In this document: positions 62,001 to 63,865 of the stretch, piece by piece
Numbering within the stretch: the stretch's first letter is position 1
Layout of the letters: each line of letters opens with the position of its first letter
NCBI RefSeq assembly: GCF_000003815.2
Contig: NC_049994.1
Span: forward strand, 1,896,643 to 1,960,642
Direction of reading: 5' to 3'
Length of the DNA stretch: 64,000 nucleotides
DNA from: Branchiostoma floridae
Taxonomy: Eukaryota; Chordata; Leptocardii; Amphioxiformes; Branchiostomatidae
Program-made: the position numbers and the translations under genes
The notes under the pieces: model-generated
What the model was told of the DNA's origin: nothing
Database searches by the model: none
Seen by the model: only the letters and a program-made list of their open reading frames with translations

Positions 62001-63865
62001 CAGTCTGAAGTTAAACTGTAAACTGGACCATGTGGTACAGAAGTACAACAGTACTCCTACAGGTACAGTCTGAAGTTAAACTGTTAACTGGACCATGTGG
62101 TACAGAAGTACAACAGTACTCCTACAGGTACAGTCTGAAGGGCTTTTGAGGCCCTCCACTTCTAAGTCCTTTAACTCTAAAACGACATGCCGTAGGGCCA
62201 CCAAATGTTCAGGACATGATTTCGACATAATATCTGACAAGTATGTGATGTTACGTTGACGTAAGATGACGTAATTATGACGTCATCAATTTGATTACAT
62301 TGGCCAAACCCACGAAAAATGGGTATTCTCAGAAAACTTCAAGTTATGCTGCAAAAATGTAACAACAAGTGCAGATAACAGAATAATAATGTTTATTACG
62401 ACTTGCGTTGTCAATAGCAACATCATTGACGTCAATATGACGTCATAAAATGACGTCATGCACATCTAAGATACGAATTGGGATCCACCATATTATATCC
62501 ACCACCTTGAATTTTTAAAAATACTTTTTTGGCAACAAATAATCACAAAGGGCAATGGAAATAGACTAAATTCATTCATTTAGATGGTTTTTGATGAAAA
62601 AATGCCAGGTAGTTACAAATTTTAAGGGATAATTAGCTTGTTATTCTTGATCTGGCCATTCGGTCCACCATCTTGGATTTGGGGCTGATGACGTCATCAA
62701 ATTAGCATAATTTATGCATATATAATTATGAAAGATATGCTGATTAATATAAGATTTTATTATAAATGTGAAGGTCTGAAGGGTTAAACTGTAAACTCCA
62801 ACACAAAGTTTGGACCGATATACAGAATGACCAACTCCAGTCTTTGTCAAGGAATGAGCAGTCAACTACATCACGTGGGACCGTGTAGCACAGTGGCAGC
62901 ATGTTCGGCCCATGACCAAGAGGTCGCGGGTTTGAATCCGGCTGCCGTGTGACCGATCTTGTGCCCTTGGGAAAGGCACTTTAGACGACTTTCCTCACTT
63001 TACTCAGGTGAAAATGAGTACCTAGCTTTGGCTAGGGCTGTCCCTCGGATAGACGTTAAATGGAGGTCCCGTGTCTGGGCAGAGCCATACCCCAGGCACG
63101 TAAAAGAACCGACCACACGTGCGATGGTGCGGTGTGAGTGGTTCAAAACCTACAGACCCTGGCCGCACCTGGGGCAATTACTGTGGTATTGAGGTCATTA
63201 GGCGCTGTGTACAGGCTGCCATTTCAGACCCTTGTGGCTTAGCCCTGCCTATTGTAAGCTCCTCGCAATTCAGCCCCTGGCTGCAAAGAGAGAGTAGCCG
63301 GCCCATACTATACAATACAATACAATACAATACAATACAATACAATAGAATCTGTGACACATTATGCATACATTGTTCATGTACAGAAAAGACATTAAGT
63401 CGTGTTAAGTTATAAGAGGATAACAGACAGGGGGCGCCAATTGGCTTTCTGAAAATTGGTCATCTAATACTTACAATGTTCTTTCTGTATACATGTAACA
63501 TGACATCACAGAAGCAGCGGATTGTATATTCCTTGACAAATGTGTGTAAAGCAGGCCTTATGATGTGAATATGTCACTACAAGTTCTGGGAATAATACAA
63601 TGTCATGTAAATTATTAAATACAGAGTCTGGGGAGTACTTGTAAGTGAAGGTATAGCAAGGTTCAGCTTCAAGTATTCTTCCAAGCTCTCAGTTTTTATG
63701 TTGACCTCTGAGACCTGTGTTGTATTTATTGTTAATTTTTAAATTACTAATTTTTGATTTTGTTGTTCACCAGAACTCCAGGTTTCCCCCCAGCCCAGGG
63801 TAATGGCACCAACTGTACAGGGTCAGACAGAAGGATGAGACTCACTATGACAGAGGATTGCATAC
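16970..63865 (+). CDS. SSPO: SCO-spondin-like giant secreted glycoprotein, 5' 55 coding exons (partial, continues past right edge)
   Basis: Multi-exon gene reconstructed from GT/AG splice sites. The 55 exons sum to 6,604 coding bases (2,201 codons plus 1 nt) and every junction keeps phase. Approximate residues: signal peptide 1-30; EMI 31-112; EGF-like 113-145; TB-like 8-Cys 146-200; VWD1 ~220-391; C8 392-484; TIL 485-564; VWD2 ~580-745; C8 746-848; TIL 849-932; TIL 934-1028; VWD3 ~1040-1227; C8 1228-1306; TIL 1307-1403; LDLa x11 1404-1917 with three Thr/Pro-rich linkers; TSP1 x2 1918-2034; TIL 2035-2143; TSP1 start 2144-2201. EMI, three VWD-C8-TIL units, an LDLa block, then TSP1 repeats is the known order of SCO-spondin, which in vertebrates is secreted by the subcommissural organ and polymerises into Reissner's fiber; amphioxus makes a comparable fiber from the infundibular organ. 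The function here is inferred from architecture. No F5/8 type C domain was found. Vertebrate homologues are about twice as long, so the TSP1-rich C-terminus is probably off the window. Confidence 0.92.
17573..17677. repeat. Half copy of the fold-back at 28261-28637
   Basis: CAAAATCATATCCAGTTTCT, TGAGTAACTGCTTTTGGGCG and TATCTTA match the right arm of the larger fold-back. Lies in intron 1. Confidence 0.6.
17842..17947 (+). CDS. SSPO: SSPO exon 2: EMI domain, first part
   Basis: Residues 30-65, beginning [20 protein letters not shown] and ending at LMLE. The acceptor is GTAG at 17838-17841 and the donor GTGACG at 17948 (phase 0). The Cys, the acidic stretch and the following PC match the start of an EMI module as in SCO-spondin N-termini. 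Confidence 0.85.
18120..18480. repeat. Imperfect repeats in intron 2
   Basis: Diverged tandem units of CATCTACTGGTCAGTCCCCA then ATCTCGTCCCCCGG; about six or seven recognisable. Confidence 0.7.
18653..18711 (+). CDS. SSPO: SSPO exon 3: EMI domain, middle
   Basis: Residues 66-84, [24 protein letters not shown] acceptor; GTAAGT donor at 18712 (phase 2). The C-V-Y-Y-K motif across the junction is the EMI centre. Confidence 0.85.
18845..19515. repeat. C-rich tandem array in intron 3
   Basis: Units around CCTCCAGCCACAACCCC with longer CCCCGTACAGACCC versions, nearly G-free on the plus strand. It makes a long polypyrimidine-like tract ending about 90 bp before the first exon-4 copy. Confidence 0.9.
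19545..19859 (+). repeat. 129 bp tandem block carrying two truncated copies of exon 4
   Basis: Acceptor plus exon-4 starts at 19602, 19731 and 19860 are each 129 bp apart and differ by about one base in the exon part (ACCATC or ACCGTC). The first two copies switch from exon to the GTTAGTTGATATGAG intron-like sequence after GGATGCTGTGAT, lose the donor and meet TGA, so they are not usable exons. Confidence 0.92.
19860..19942 (+). CDS. SSPO: SSPO exon 4: EMI domain C-terminus (third and only full copy of a tandem block)
   Basis: Residues 85-112, with the EMI end motif [13 protein letters not shown]. The acceptor TTGCAG ends at 19859 and the donor GTGAGT starts at 19943 (phase 1). Two upstream copies of the acceptor and most of this exon (from 19602 and 19731) lack the donor and run into a stop, so this third copy is the one that keeps the frame. 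Confidence 0.88.
20197..20416. mobile_element. MITE-1 copy 1
   Basis: Fold-back of about 215 bp. Left end CTAGTTCACCTTTAT..GGGG; right end GGATAAAGGTGAACTA. Inner arms TATCAAGTTGAC and GTCAACTTGATA. No coding capacity. Confidence 0.85.
20503..20601 (+). CDS. SSPO: SSPO exon 5: EGF-like domain
   Basis: Residues 113-145 with the EGF spacing [14 protein letters not shown], then [13 protein letters not shown]: six cysteines and the Gly-Tyr/Tyr-Gly signature. Phase 1 on both sides, so it is a symmetric exon that could be gained or skipped without shifting frame. From memory, vertebrate SCO-spondin has no EGF here. Confidence 0.85.
21038..21202 (+). CDS. SSPO: SSPO exon 6: TB-like eight-cysteine module
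   Basis: Residues 146-200. The Cys pattern [12 protein letters not shown], then [19 protein letters not shown] and SLCP resembles a TGF-beta-binding-protein (TB) module (C-C doublet, W-G, C..CP). Phase 1/1. A cysteine-rich segment with a CC doublet and WG also precedes VWD1 in vertebrate SCO-spondin as I recall it. Assignment to the TB family is by pattern only. Confidence 0.78.
21203..23440. other. Intron 6, mostly unassigned
   Basis: Largest intron in the first half of the gene. 22800-22920 shares CGTCACTTGCTGTTAG.GTGT with 28680-28715. No extra exon compatible with phase 1 was recognised. Confidence 0.45.
23445..23662. mobile_element. MITE-2 copy 1
   Basis: Ends ACAGTAACTGTAAAATTTG and TTTCTGCATTCACAGTAATA; inner GCGAGGATTTACTTTCGC, GCGGTAGTGCCATAGACTGC, then CCACGAACATAAAACCACCG. 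Fold-back with CG-rich arms, ending about 35 bp before exon 7. Confidence 0.8.
23697..23820 (+). CDS. SSPO: SSPO exon 7: start of VWD domain 1
   Basis: Residues 201-241, ending [17 protein letters not shown], the standard opening of a von Willebrand factor type D domain. The acceptor is a run of C residues plus AG. GTACAA donor (phase 2). A MITE ends about 35 bp upstream of the acceptor. Confidence 0.9.
24259..24361 (+). CDS. SSPO: SSPO exon 8: VWD1
   Basis: Residues 242-276, [19 protein letters not shown] onward to CDSAASCHK. The donor is the weak GTTCGC at 24362 (phase 0), chosen because exon 9 then reads VLEMKLG in frame as expected for VWD. Confidence 0.86.
24457..24669. mobile_element. 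MITE-1 copy 2
   Basis: CTAGTTCACCTTTATTCGCG at the left; GGTTACCCCAAGAATAAAGG and TTATCTAG at the right. In intron 8. Confidence 0.85.
25125..25227 (+). CDS. SSPO: SSPO exon 9: VWD1
   Basis: Residues 277-310, [20 protein letters not shown] and onward to EPFSRN. Atypical donor GTTGGT (phase 1), required by the phase of exon 10. Confidence 0.85.
25840..25963 (+). repeat. Partial duplicate of exon 10 with its acceptor (144 bp period)
   Basis: The acceptor TTTCTCCAG and the first part of exon 10 are repeated at 25840 and 25984, 144 bp apart. The left copy reads [20 protein letters not shown], diverges after KWDTD, and stops at about 25962. It has a Cys where the intact copy has Arg. Confidence 0.9.
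25984..26142 (+). CDS. SSPO: SSPO exon 10: VWD1 with Gly-Leu-Cys-Gly motif (intact copy of a partial duplication)
   Basis: Residues 311-363: [19 protein letters not shown], then [20 protein letters not shown]. The GLCG motif is the VWD hallmark. GTAAGT donor (phase 1). An incomplete second copy of its first half lies at 25840-25963. Confidence 0.9.
26735..26817 (+). CDS. SSPO: SSPO exon 11: end of VWD1
   Basis: Residues 364-391, [20 protein letters not shown] then WKIPEIGE. The F-G-N-S-W motif closes the VWD domain. GTAAGG donor, phase 0. Confidence 0.88.
27182..27301 (+). CDS. SSPO: SSPO exon 12: C8 domain 1, first half
   Basis: Residues 392-431: [12 protein letters not shown], then [20 protein letters not shown]. 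This is the Cys-rich C8 module that follows VWD. GTGAGT donor, phase 0. Confidence 0.88.
27497..27785 (-). mobile_element. tRNA-derived SINE, minus strand
   Basis: On the minus strand TGGCCTAGTGGGTAGAGTGT (box A-like), an Ala-type anticodon loop CTTGCAT closed by TTCGC/GCGGA, and GAGTTCGATCCCC (box B) form a tRNA-like head, followed by about 215 bp of body in intron 12. The T-stem pairs poorly, so it is not a working tRNA. Confidence 0.75.
27865..28024 (+). CDS. SSPO: SSPO exon 13: C8 domain 1, second half
   Basis: Residues 432-484: [19 protein letters not shown], then [18 protein letters not shown] and WRGPGLC. Canonical C8 second half (YEDC..Y.C, Y...C...G). Donor GTCTGT, phase 1. Confidence 0.9.
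28261..28637. mobile_element. Large fold-back element in intron 13
   Basis: The left arm (CAGTTACTCAAGCAACTGGA, ACTGAAGTGATCTGGAAGAA, AACTATGAATGAAGACAAC) is mirrored by the right arm to give two arms of roughly 180 bp around a short centre near 28445. Related half copies at 17573 and 32383. Confidence 0.88.
29214..29344 (+). CDS. SSPO: SSPO exon 14: TIL domain 1
   Basis: Residues 485-528: [19 protein letters not shown], then [13 protein letters not shown]. Trypsin-inhibitor-like Cys-rich fold as found after C8 in VWF, mucins and SCO-spondin. GTACAA donor, phase 0. Confidence 0.88.
29892..30001 (+). CDS. SSPO: SSPO exon 15: TIL domain 1 tail
   Basis: Residues 529-564: [19 protein letters not shown], then the Y.SGE..K..CNTC linker typical between TIL and the next VWD. 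GTAGGT donor, phase 2. Confidence 0.88.
30040..30624 (+). repeat. ~30 bp array derived from the exon 16 acceptor
   Basis: About nine units of CCTCCAGTGTGTGTAACATA then TTTATACCTAA, leading up to the real junction CCCTCCAG|TGTATGTAACAT of exon 16. Interrupted by MITE-1 copy 3. Each unit keeps the CAG and the first exon bases. Confidence 0.85.
30282..30490. mobile_element. MITE-1 copy 3, inserted in the exon-16 array
   Basis: CTAGTTCACCTTTGTTCAC on the left, GGTTACCCTGCGGATAAAG and TTGAACTTA on the right, with array units on both sides. Confidence 0.85.
30625..30763 (+). CDS. SSPO: SSPO exon 16: start of VWD domain 2
   Basis: Residues 565-611: [19 protein letters not shown], then [26 protein letters not shown] is the VWD start signature. 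Its acceptor (CCTCCAG followed by TGTATGTAACAT) closely matches the repeat unit of the array in the upstream intron. Confidence 0.92.
31350..31519 (+). CDS. SSPO: SSPO exon 17: VWD2
   Basis: Residues 612-667: [20 protein letters not shown], then [20 protein letters not shown]. Typical VWD beta-strand pattern. GTAATG donor, phase 2. Confidence 0.9.
31640..32010 (+). pseudogene. LINE-like C-terminal fragment in intron 17
   Basis: In-frame [20 protein letters not shown], then [20 protein letters not shown]. The R-L-x-W-Y-G-H-V-x-R-M and P-R-G-R motifs are those following non-LTR RT domains. Upstream wording (AGAGACTTGGGCAATGTCTA) fits the preceding ETWAMS region. No intact RT. Confidence 0.7.
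32126..32252 (+). CDS. SSPO: SSPO exon 18: VWD2
   Basis: Residues 668-710: [20 protein letters not shown], then [26 protein letters not shown] donor, phase 0. The upstream intron holds a LINE-like fragment. Confidence 0.88.
32383..32540. repeat. Half copy of the intron 13 fold-back
   Basis: GACTGGATATGGTTTCAGAA, CAGTGACACTGAAATGATCT and AACTATGAATGAAGCCAA match the left arm of 28261-28637; the right arm is absent. Confidence 0.7.
33107..33211 (+). CDS. SSPO: SSPO exon 19: end of VWD2
   Basis: Residues 711-745, starting [20 protein letters not shown] (GLCG motif). GTCAGT donor, phase 0. Confidence 0.9.
33743..33880 (+). CDS. SSPO: SSPO exon 20: C8 domain 2, first half
   Basis: Residues 746-791, [18 protein letters not shown] then [22 protein letters not shown] donor, phase 0. 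Confidence 0.86.
34204..34375 (+). CDS. SSPO: SSPO exon 21: C8 domain 2, second half
   Basis: Residues 792-848: [18 protein letters not shown], then [22 protein letters not shown] donor, phase 1. The frame stays open past the donor into a 21 bp intronic repeat to about 34824. Confidence 0.9.
34525..34945. repeat. 21 bp tandem array in intron 21
   Basis: About 20 units of CAGTCACCTATCTGCACACT plus G. Because 21 is a multiple of 3 it is open over long stretches in both strands; the plus frame continuing exon 21 reads repeated SPICTLQ units to about 34824. Confidence 0.94.
35392..35532 (+). CDS. SSPO: SSPO exon 22: TIL domain 2
   Basis: Residues 849-895: [18 protein letters not shown], then [16 protein letters not shown] donor, phase 1. 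Confidence 0.9.
36072..36183 (+). CDS. SSPO: SSPO exon 23: TIL domain 2 tail
   Basis: Residues 896-932: [18 protein letters not shown], ending in the CNHC linker across the junction. GTAAAA donor, phase 2. Confidence 0.88.
36420..36700. repeat. Duplicated and dispersed repeat in intron 23
   Basis: Two tandem versions of AGATGTAAAA.CTAA..TATTG with CAGTGGATCATAAGTTGCAG, about 130-170 bp apart. A further copy (GCAGATAGAACACGTGACTC, CAGTGGATCATAGGCTGCAG) lies at 58905-58990. Confidence 0.65.
36729..36921 (+). CDS. SSPO: SSPO exon 24: extra TIL domain 3
   Basis: Residues 933-997: [18 protein letters not shown], then [18 protein letters not shown] and [13 protein letters not shown] second consecutive TIL between C8-2 and VWD3. 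GTATGT donor, phase 0. Confidence 0.88.
37559..37653 (+). CDS. SSPO: SSPO exon 25: TIL domain 3 tail
   Basis: Residues 998-1028: [20 protein letters not shown], then RDCNTC across the junction. The acceptor is TGCTAG. GTCAGT donor, phase 2. Confidence 0.86.
38427..38618 (+). CDS. SSPO: SSPO exon 26: start of VWD domain 3
   Basis: Residues 1029-1092: [17 protein letters not shown], then [20 protein letters not shown]. The donor GTAATC at 38619 is the first base of a roughly 125 bp tandem array. Phase 2. Confidence 0.92.
38619..38935 (+). repeat. 125-130 bp array starting at the exon 26 donor
   Basis: The splice donor and following intron (GTAATCTTGTACAG, ACTGTATGTTC, CAATTAAAAACCCAGTTT) repeat at 38744 and 38874. 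The second unit keeps GTAATC; the third has GCTAAT and so a dead donor. Confidence 0.85.
39401..39600 (+). CDS. SSPO: SSPO exon 27: VWD3
   Basis: Residues 1093-1159: [20 protein letters not shown], then [23 protein letters not shown] donor, phase 1. Confidence 0.9.
39771..40537. mobile_element. MITE-1 copy 4, split by a nested element
   Basis: Left part TTAGTTCACCTTTACCTGC to about 39933; right part from about 40487 to GATAAAGGTGAACTAGCG. The 549 bp in between is a separate insertion. Confidence 0.88.
39938..40486. mobile_element. Nested TTAA-flanked terminal-inverted-repeat element
   Basis: TTAA at 39934-39937 and 40487-40490 flank inverted ends AGGCGCCCAGAGCAGTTTTT and AAAAACTGCTCTGGGTGCCT. 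TTAA target duplication is the habit of piggyBac-type transposases. The 549 bp interior holds a 77-codon frame of unknown nature and no recognisable transposase. Confidence 0.75.
40873..41075 (+). CDS. SSPO: SSPO exon 28: end of VWD3
   Basis: Residues 1160-1227: [20 protein letters not shown], then [12 protein letters not shown]. Textbook GLCGNFDGD motif. GTAAGA donor, phase 0. Confidence 0.92.
41627..41754 (+). CDS. SSPO: SSPO exon 29: C8 domain 3, first half
   Basis: Residues 1228-1269: [20 protein letters not shown], then [26 protein letters not shown] donor, phase 2. Confidence 0.88.
42392..42501 (+). CDS. SSPO: SSPO exon 30: C8 domain 3, second half
   Basis: Residues 1270-1306: [20 protein letters not shown], then [22 protein letters not shown] donor, phase 1. 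Confidence 0.9.
43036..43185 (+). CDS. SSPO: SSPO exon 31: TIL domain 4
   Basis: Residues 1307-1356: [20 protein letters not shown], then [15 protein letters not shown]. Donor GTCTGA, phase 1. Confidence 0.88.
43395..43549. mobile_element. MITE-2 copy 2
   Basis: TTTAATTTCATGGTAGCGGG and TGTCCACCACGAAAACCGCG, ending TTTCTGAATTTACAGTATG. More diverged than the other copies. Ends about 57 bp before exon 32. Confidence 0.72.
43607..43700 (+). CDS. SSPO: SSPO exon 32: TIL domain 4 tail
   Basis: Residues 1357-1387: [20 protein letters not shown], then HDCLNC across the junction. A MITE ends about 57 bp upstream. GTAACT donor, phase 2. Confidence 0.86.
44078..44124 (+). CDS. SSPO: SSPO exon 33: short link to LDLa block
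   Basis: A 47 bp exon, residues 1388-1403 ([15 protein letters not shown]), closing the third VWD-C8-TIL unit. It is too short to stand out as an open frame and is supported by phase on both sides. GTATGT donor, phase 1. Confidence 0.8.
44535..44648 (+). CDS. SSPO: SSPO exon 34: LDLa repeat 1
   Basis: Residues 1404-1441: [19 protein letters not shown], then [15 protein letters not shown]. Six Cys and the Ca-binding D-x-x-D-C-x-D-x-S-D-E signature. Phase 1/1 symmetric exon. Confidence 0.93.
44890..45105. repeat. C/T-rich imperfect array in intron 34
   Basis: Repeats of CCCTTCCCTCACATCCCC; pyrimidine-rich plus strand ending about 55 bp before exon 35. Confidence 0.8.
45160..45273 (+). CDS. 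SSPO: SSPO exon 35: LDLa repeat 2
   Basis: Residues 1442-1479: [20 protein letters not shown], then [16 protein letters not shown]. Phase 1/1. Confidence 0.93.
45553..45675 (+). CDS. SSPO: SSPO exon 36: LDLa repeat 3
   Basis: Residues 1480-1520: [20 protein letters not shown], then [18 protein letters not shown]. Phase 1/1. Confidence 0.93.
46280..46345 (+). repeat. Short interspersed 3'-tail repeat, copy 2
   Basis: AGTTGTCATACATGTAGACC, then TTTTGTCGTGTCAATAAAGA. Same family as 6666-6730. Lies about 20 bp before exon 37. Confidence 0.7.
46366..46482 (+). CDS. SSPO: SSPO exon 37: LDLa repeat 4
   Basis: Residues 1521-1559: [20 protein letters not shown], then [16 protein letters not shown]. 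Phase 1/1. A dispersed repeat with AATAAA ends about 25 bp before its acceptor. Confidence 0.93.
46547..47050. repeat. Long dispersed repeat in intron 37
   Basis: Shares ordered blocks with 50105-50475: GGAAACTACATT.ATGG, ACAAGACAAACTGCTGTAT, TTTGTTTTATTGTGTGCT, AACCAATAGTTCT and CAGCACCAAGGACAGGGACA. Copy lengths differ by indels. Confidence 0.8.
47628..47683 (+). CDS. SSPO: SSPO exon 38: LDLa repeat 5, first half
   Basis: Residues 1560-1578: [18 protein letters not shown]. This is the only LDLa module here split by an intron (phase 0) in its middle. Confidence 0.87.
48034..48202 (+). CDS. SSPO: SSPO exon 39: LDLa repeat 5 second half plus Thr-rich linker
   Basis: Residues 1579-1634: [17 protein letters not shown] followed by about 38 residues almost entirely T, A, P and V, a likely O-glycosylated mucin-like spacer. 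GTAAGT donor, phase 1. A fold-back element starts within 5 nt of the donor. Confidence 0.88.
48207..48589. mobile_element. Fold-back element at the exon 39 donor
   Basis: The left arm (GAGAATTCTTGTACACAGCC, GTGCTTACGTTTCGGT, GTAGCCGATGTAGGTGG) is mirrored by the right arm (CCACCTACATCGGCTAC, ACCGAAACGTAAGCAC, GTGTACAAGAATTCTC). The left end is only about 5 nt into the intron. Confidence 0.88.
49187..49300 (+). CDS. SSPO: SSPO exon 40: LDLa repeat 6
   Basis: Residues 1635-1672: [19 protein letters not shown], then [15 protein letters not shown]. Donor GTAGGA at 49301, phase 1; the last Cys is completed by exon 41. Confidence 0.88.
49410..49660. repeat. Diverged dispersed-family copy in intron 40
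   Basis: TACTGCACTGCAGTGGAATT, GGTCATGATTTTGAG and GTAGATAA repeat the wording of 10915-11180 and 16730-16815. Confidence 0.5.
49778..49894 (+). CDS. SSPO: SSPO exon 41: LDLa repeat 7
   Basis: Residues 1673-1711: [20 protein letters not shown], then [16 protein letters not shown]. Donor GTATGA, phase 1. Confidence 0.9.
50105..50475. repeat. Long dispersed repeat in intron 41
   Basis: Second copy of the block at 46547-47050, in the same orientation. Confidence 0.8.
50989..51039 (+). CDS. SSPO: SSPO exon 42: Thr/Pro-rich linker
   Basis: A 51 bp exon, residues 1712-1728: [23 protein letters not shown] acceptor, GTGTGT donor. The symmetric phase 1/1 lets it be included or skipped freely, so exact usage needs transcript data. 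Confidence 0.72.
51455..51550. repeat. Dispersed repeat with TTTCGATGTCTGTCAGACA core
   Basis: ACGTTTCGATGTCTGTCAGA, then CACCATCAGCAG. A matching piece (GTTTCGATGTCTGTCAGACA, CCATCATCAG) is in intron 50 at 58540-58572. Likely an end of a fold-back family. Confidence 0.6.
51610..51711 (+). CDS. SSPO: SSPO exon 43: LDLa repeat 8
   Basis: Residues 1729-1762: [20 protein letters not shown], then [11 protein letters not shown]; the terminal Cys is completed by exon 44. GTAAGA donor, phase 1. Confidence 0.88.
52229..52354 (+). CDS. SSPO: SSPO exon 44: LDLa repeat 9
   Basis: Residues 1763-1804: [20 protein letters not shown], then [18 protein letters not shown]. Phase 1/1. Confidence 0.9.
52401..52660. 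mobile_element. Fold-back element in intron 44
   Basis: GCAGGGACATCCAATGGC, CCTGTCTGGATGTACCCTGC and TTTCTCAACTGTCACCCTTA on the left are mirrored by TAAGAGTGACAGTTGAGAAA, GCAGGATACATCCAGACAGG and GGATGTCCTGC on the right. About 260 bp, no coding capacity. Confidence 0.87.
52896..53103. mobile_element. MITE-2 copy 3
   Basis: TACTGTAAATGCATTTAAGT at the left; ATTTCTGCATTTACAGTAG at the right; GCGGTGGTTTTAATTTCGCG and CGCGAAAACCGCGAACATTA inside. Best preserved copy; ends about 20 bp before exon 45. Confidence 0.87.
53125..53232 (+). CDS. SSPO: SSPO exon 45: LDLa repeat 10
   Basis: Residues 1805-1840: [20 protein letters not shown], then [18 protein letters not shown] ends about 20 bp upstream, so the acceptor tract starts at the element border. 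Phase 1/1. Confidence 0.92.
53346..53471 (+). CDS. SSPO: SSPO exon 46: Thr-rich linker
   Basis: Residues 1841-1882, over half Thr ([16 protein letters not shown] and onward), a likely mucin-type O-glycosylated spacer. It shares the T/A/P composition of exons 39 and 42. Phase 1/1. Confidence 0.85.
53984..54088 (+). CDS. SSPO: SSPO exon 47: LDLa repeat 11
   Basis: Residues 1883-1917: [20 protein letters not shown], then [18 protein letters not shown] acceptor, GTATGA donor. Followed by a long minisatellite. Confidence 0.9.
54212..55460. repeat. ~40 bp minisatellite in intron 47
   Basis: About 28 units of GTGTGAATGTCTATCAGCAC then CAAGGAAAGGGACAGTGTTA, becoming irregular after 55130. The core ATCAGCACCAAGGA matches the reverse complement of the 1.2-2.5 kb minisatellite core. 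Confidence 0.94.
55600..55660 (-). repeat. Short interspersed 3'-tail repeat, copy 3
   Basis: Minus-strand copy of the 6666-6730 family: ACACGACAAAAGTACAGTGA, then CTTTCGAAACGTCTATAACA. Confidence 0.6.
55878..56080. mobile_element. MITE-1 copy 5
   Basis: CTAGTTCACCTTTATCTG at the left, GGTTACCGTCGGATAAAGG and TGAACCAGCG at the right. In intron 47. Confidence 0.85.
56554..56721 (+). CDS. SSPO: SSPO exon 48: TSP1 repeat 1
   Basis: Residues 1918-1973: [20 protein letters not shown], then [12 protein letters not shown] and CFVEPC. It has the W-x-x-W-x-x-C-S-x-T-C core of thrombospondin type 1 repeats. Symmetric phase 1/1. Confidence 0.94.
57262..57352 (+). CDS. SSPO: SSPO exon 49: TSP1 repeat 2, first half
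   Basis: Residues 1974-2003: [19 protein letters not shown], then YRVRMCRN. Donor GTCAGT, phase 2. Confidence 0.9.
57381..57589. mobile_element. MITE-1 copy 6
   Basis: AAGTTCACATTCATCTGCAG at the left, GGTTACCCTGCGGATAAAGG and AGAACTAGCG at the right. Begins about 30 bp after the exon 49 donor. Confidence 0.85.
58005..58219. mobile_element. MITE-1 copy 7
   Basis: AAGTTCACCTTTATCCGTGG at the left, GGTTACCACACGGACAAAGG and TGAACTAGCG at the right. Same intron (49) as copy 6 and in the same orientation. Confidence 0.85.
58300..58391 (+). CDS. SSPO: SSPO exon 50: TSP1 repeat 2, second half
   Basis: Residues 2004-2034: [20 protein letters not shown], then [16 protein letters not shown] donor, phase 1. 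The intron before it holds two MITE copies. Confidence 0.88.
59105..59248 (+). CDS. SSPO: SSPO exon 51: TIL domain 5
   Basis: Residues 2035-2082: [20 protein letters not shown], then [11 protein letters not shown]. Unusual donor GTTTGT, phase 1. Three decayed copies of its 3' end follow in the intron. Confidence 0.86.
59249..59560 (+). repeat. Irregular array derived from the exon 51 3' end and donor
   Basis: Three copies of GAGTGTCTTCCACAGCCCTG with flanking GGTGAAA and donor-like GGTTTGTTTG occur at about 59358, 59430 and 59518 (original at 59221). Copies read [22 protein letters not shown] and [11 protein letters not shown]. The middle copy has lost the GT. Confidence 0.88.
59684..59813 (+). 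CDS. SSPO: SSPO exon 52: TIL domain 5 tail
   Basis: Residues 2083-2125: [20 protein letters not shown], then [12 protein letters not shown] and CETC across the junction. GTACAT donor, phase 2. Confidence 0.88.
60434..60486 (+). CDS. SSPO: SSPO exon 53: short TIL/VWC-like link
   Basis: A 53 bp exon, residues 2126-2143: [17 protein letters not shown]. Phases fit on both sides. GTAGGT donor. Confidence 0.8.
61015..61096 (+). CDS. SSPO: SSPO exon 54: TSP1 repeat 3, first half (left copy)
   Basis: Residues 2144-2170: [20 protein letters not shown], then VQQYSY. Acceptor phase 1, donor GTACAG phase 2. A second copy, identical as far as compared, lies at 61591-61672 across an N gap. Two copies in a row would break the frame, so only one can be used. 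Confidence 0.85.
61097..61418 (+). repeat. 65 bp array from the exon 54 3' end, left side of gap
   Basis: Five units of intron start GTACAGTCTGAAGTTA.ACTG plus exon end TGGACCATGTGGTACAGAAG and TACAGCAGTACTCCTACAG, each keeping the GTACAG donor. Enters the N gap at 61419. Confidence 0.95.
61419..61544. other. Assembly gap (126 N)
   Basis: A run of N between two copies of the same exon and array. True size unknown. Confidence 0.99.
61591..61672 (+). CDS. SSPO: SSPO exon 54, second copy right of the N gap
   Basis: Matches 61015-61096 with the same acceptor and donor, and is followed by the same 65 bp array in the same order of variants. Either it is the allelic or misassembled twin of exon 54, or a recent duplication giving a mutually exclusive alternative. 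Confidence 0.55.
61673..62140 (+). repeat. 65 bp array from the exon 54 3' end, right side of gap
   Basis: Seven units; the TTATACTG/TTAAACTG variant order of the first five equals that of the left array. Ends at GGGCTTTTGAGG. Confidence 0.95.
62150..62860. repeat. Intron sequence with five TGACGTCA palindromes
   Basis: Perfect TGACGTCA octamers at 62278, 62427, 62438, 62451 and 62689 in AT-rich DNA. It also contains CCACCATCTTGGATTTGGGG, typical of a dispersed repeat, so the CRE-like sites may belong to a transposon rather than a SSPO enhancer. Confidence 0.5.
62872..63351 (+). mobile_element. tRNA-derived SINE with (ATACA)n tail
   Basis: Head with TGTAGCACAGTGGCAGC (box A-like) and GCGGGTTTGAATCCGGC (box B), then a body including CCCTTGGGAAAGGCACTTTA and TTTCCTCACTTTACTCAGG, ending in ATACAATACAATACA at 63308-63348. 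Classic tRNA-head SINE layout. Confidence 0.85.
63774..63865 (+). CDS. SSPO: SSPO exon 55: TSP1 repeat 3, second half
   Basis: Residues 2171-2201: [20 protein letters not shown], then MTEDCI. CACCAG acceptor (phase 2), GTAAGG donor (phase 1). The gene continues beyond the window. Confidence 0.88.
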
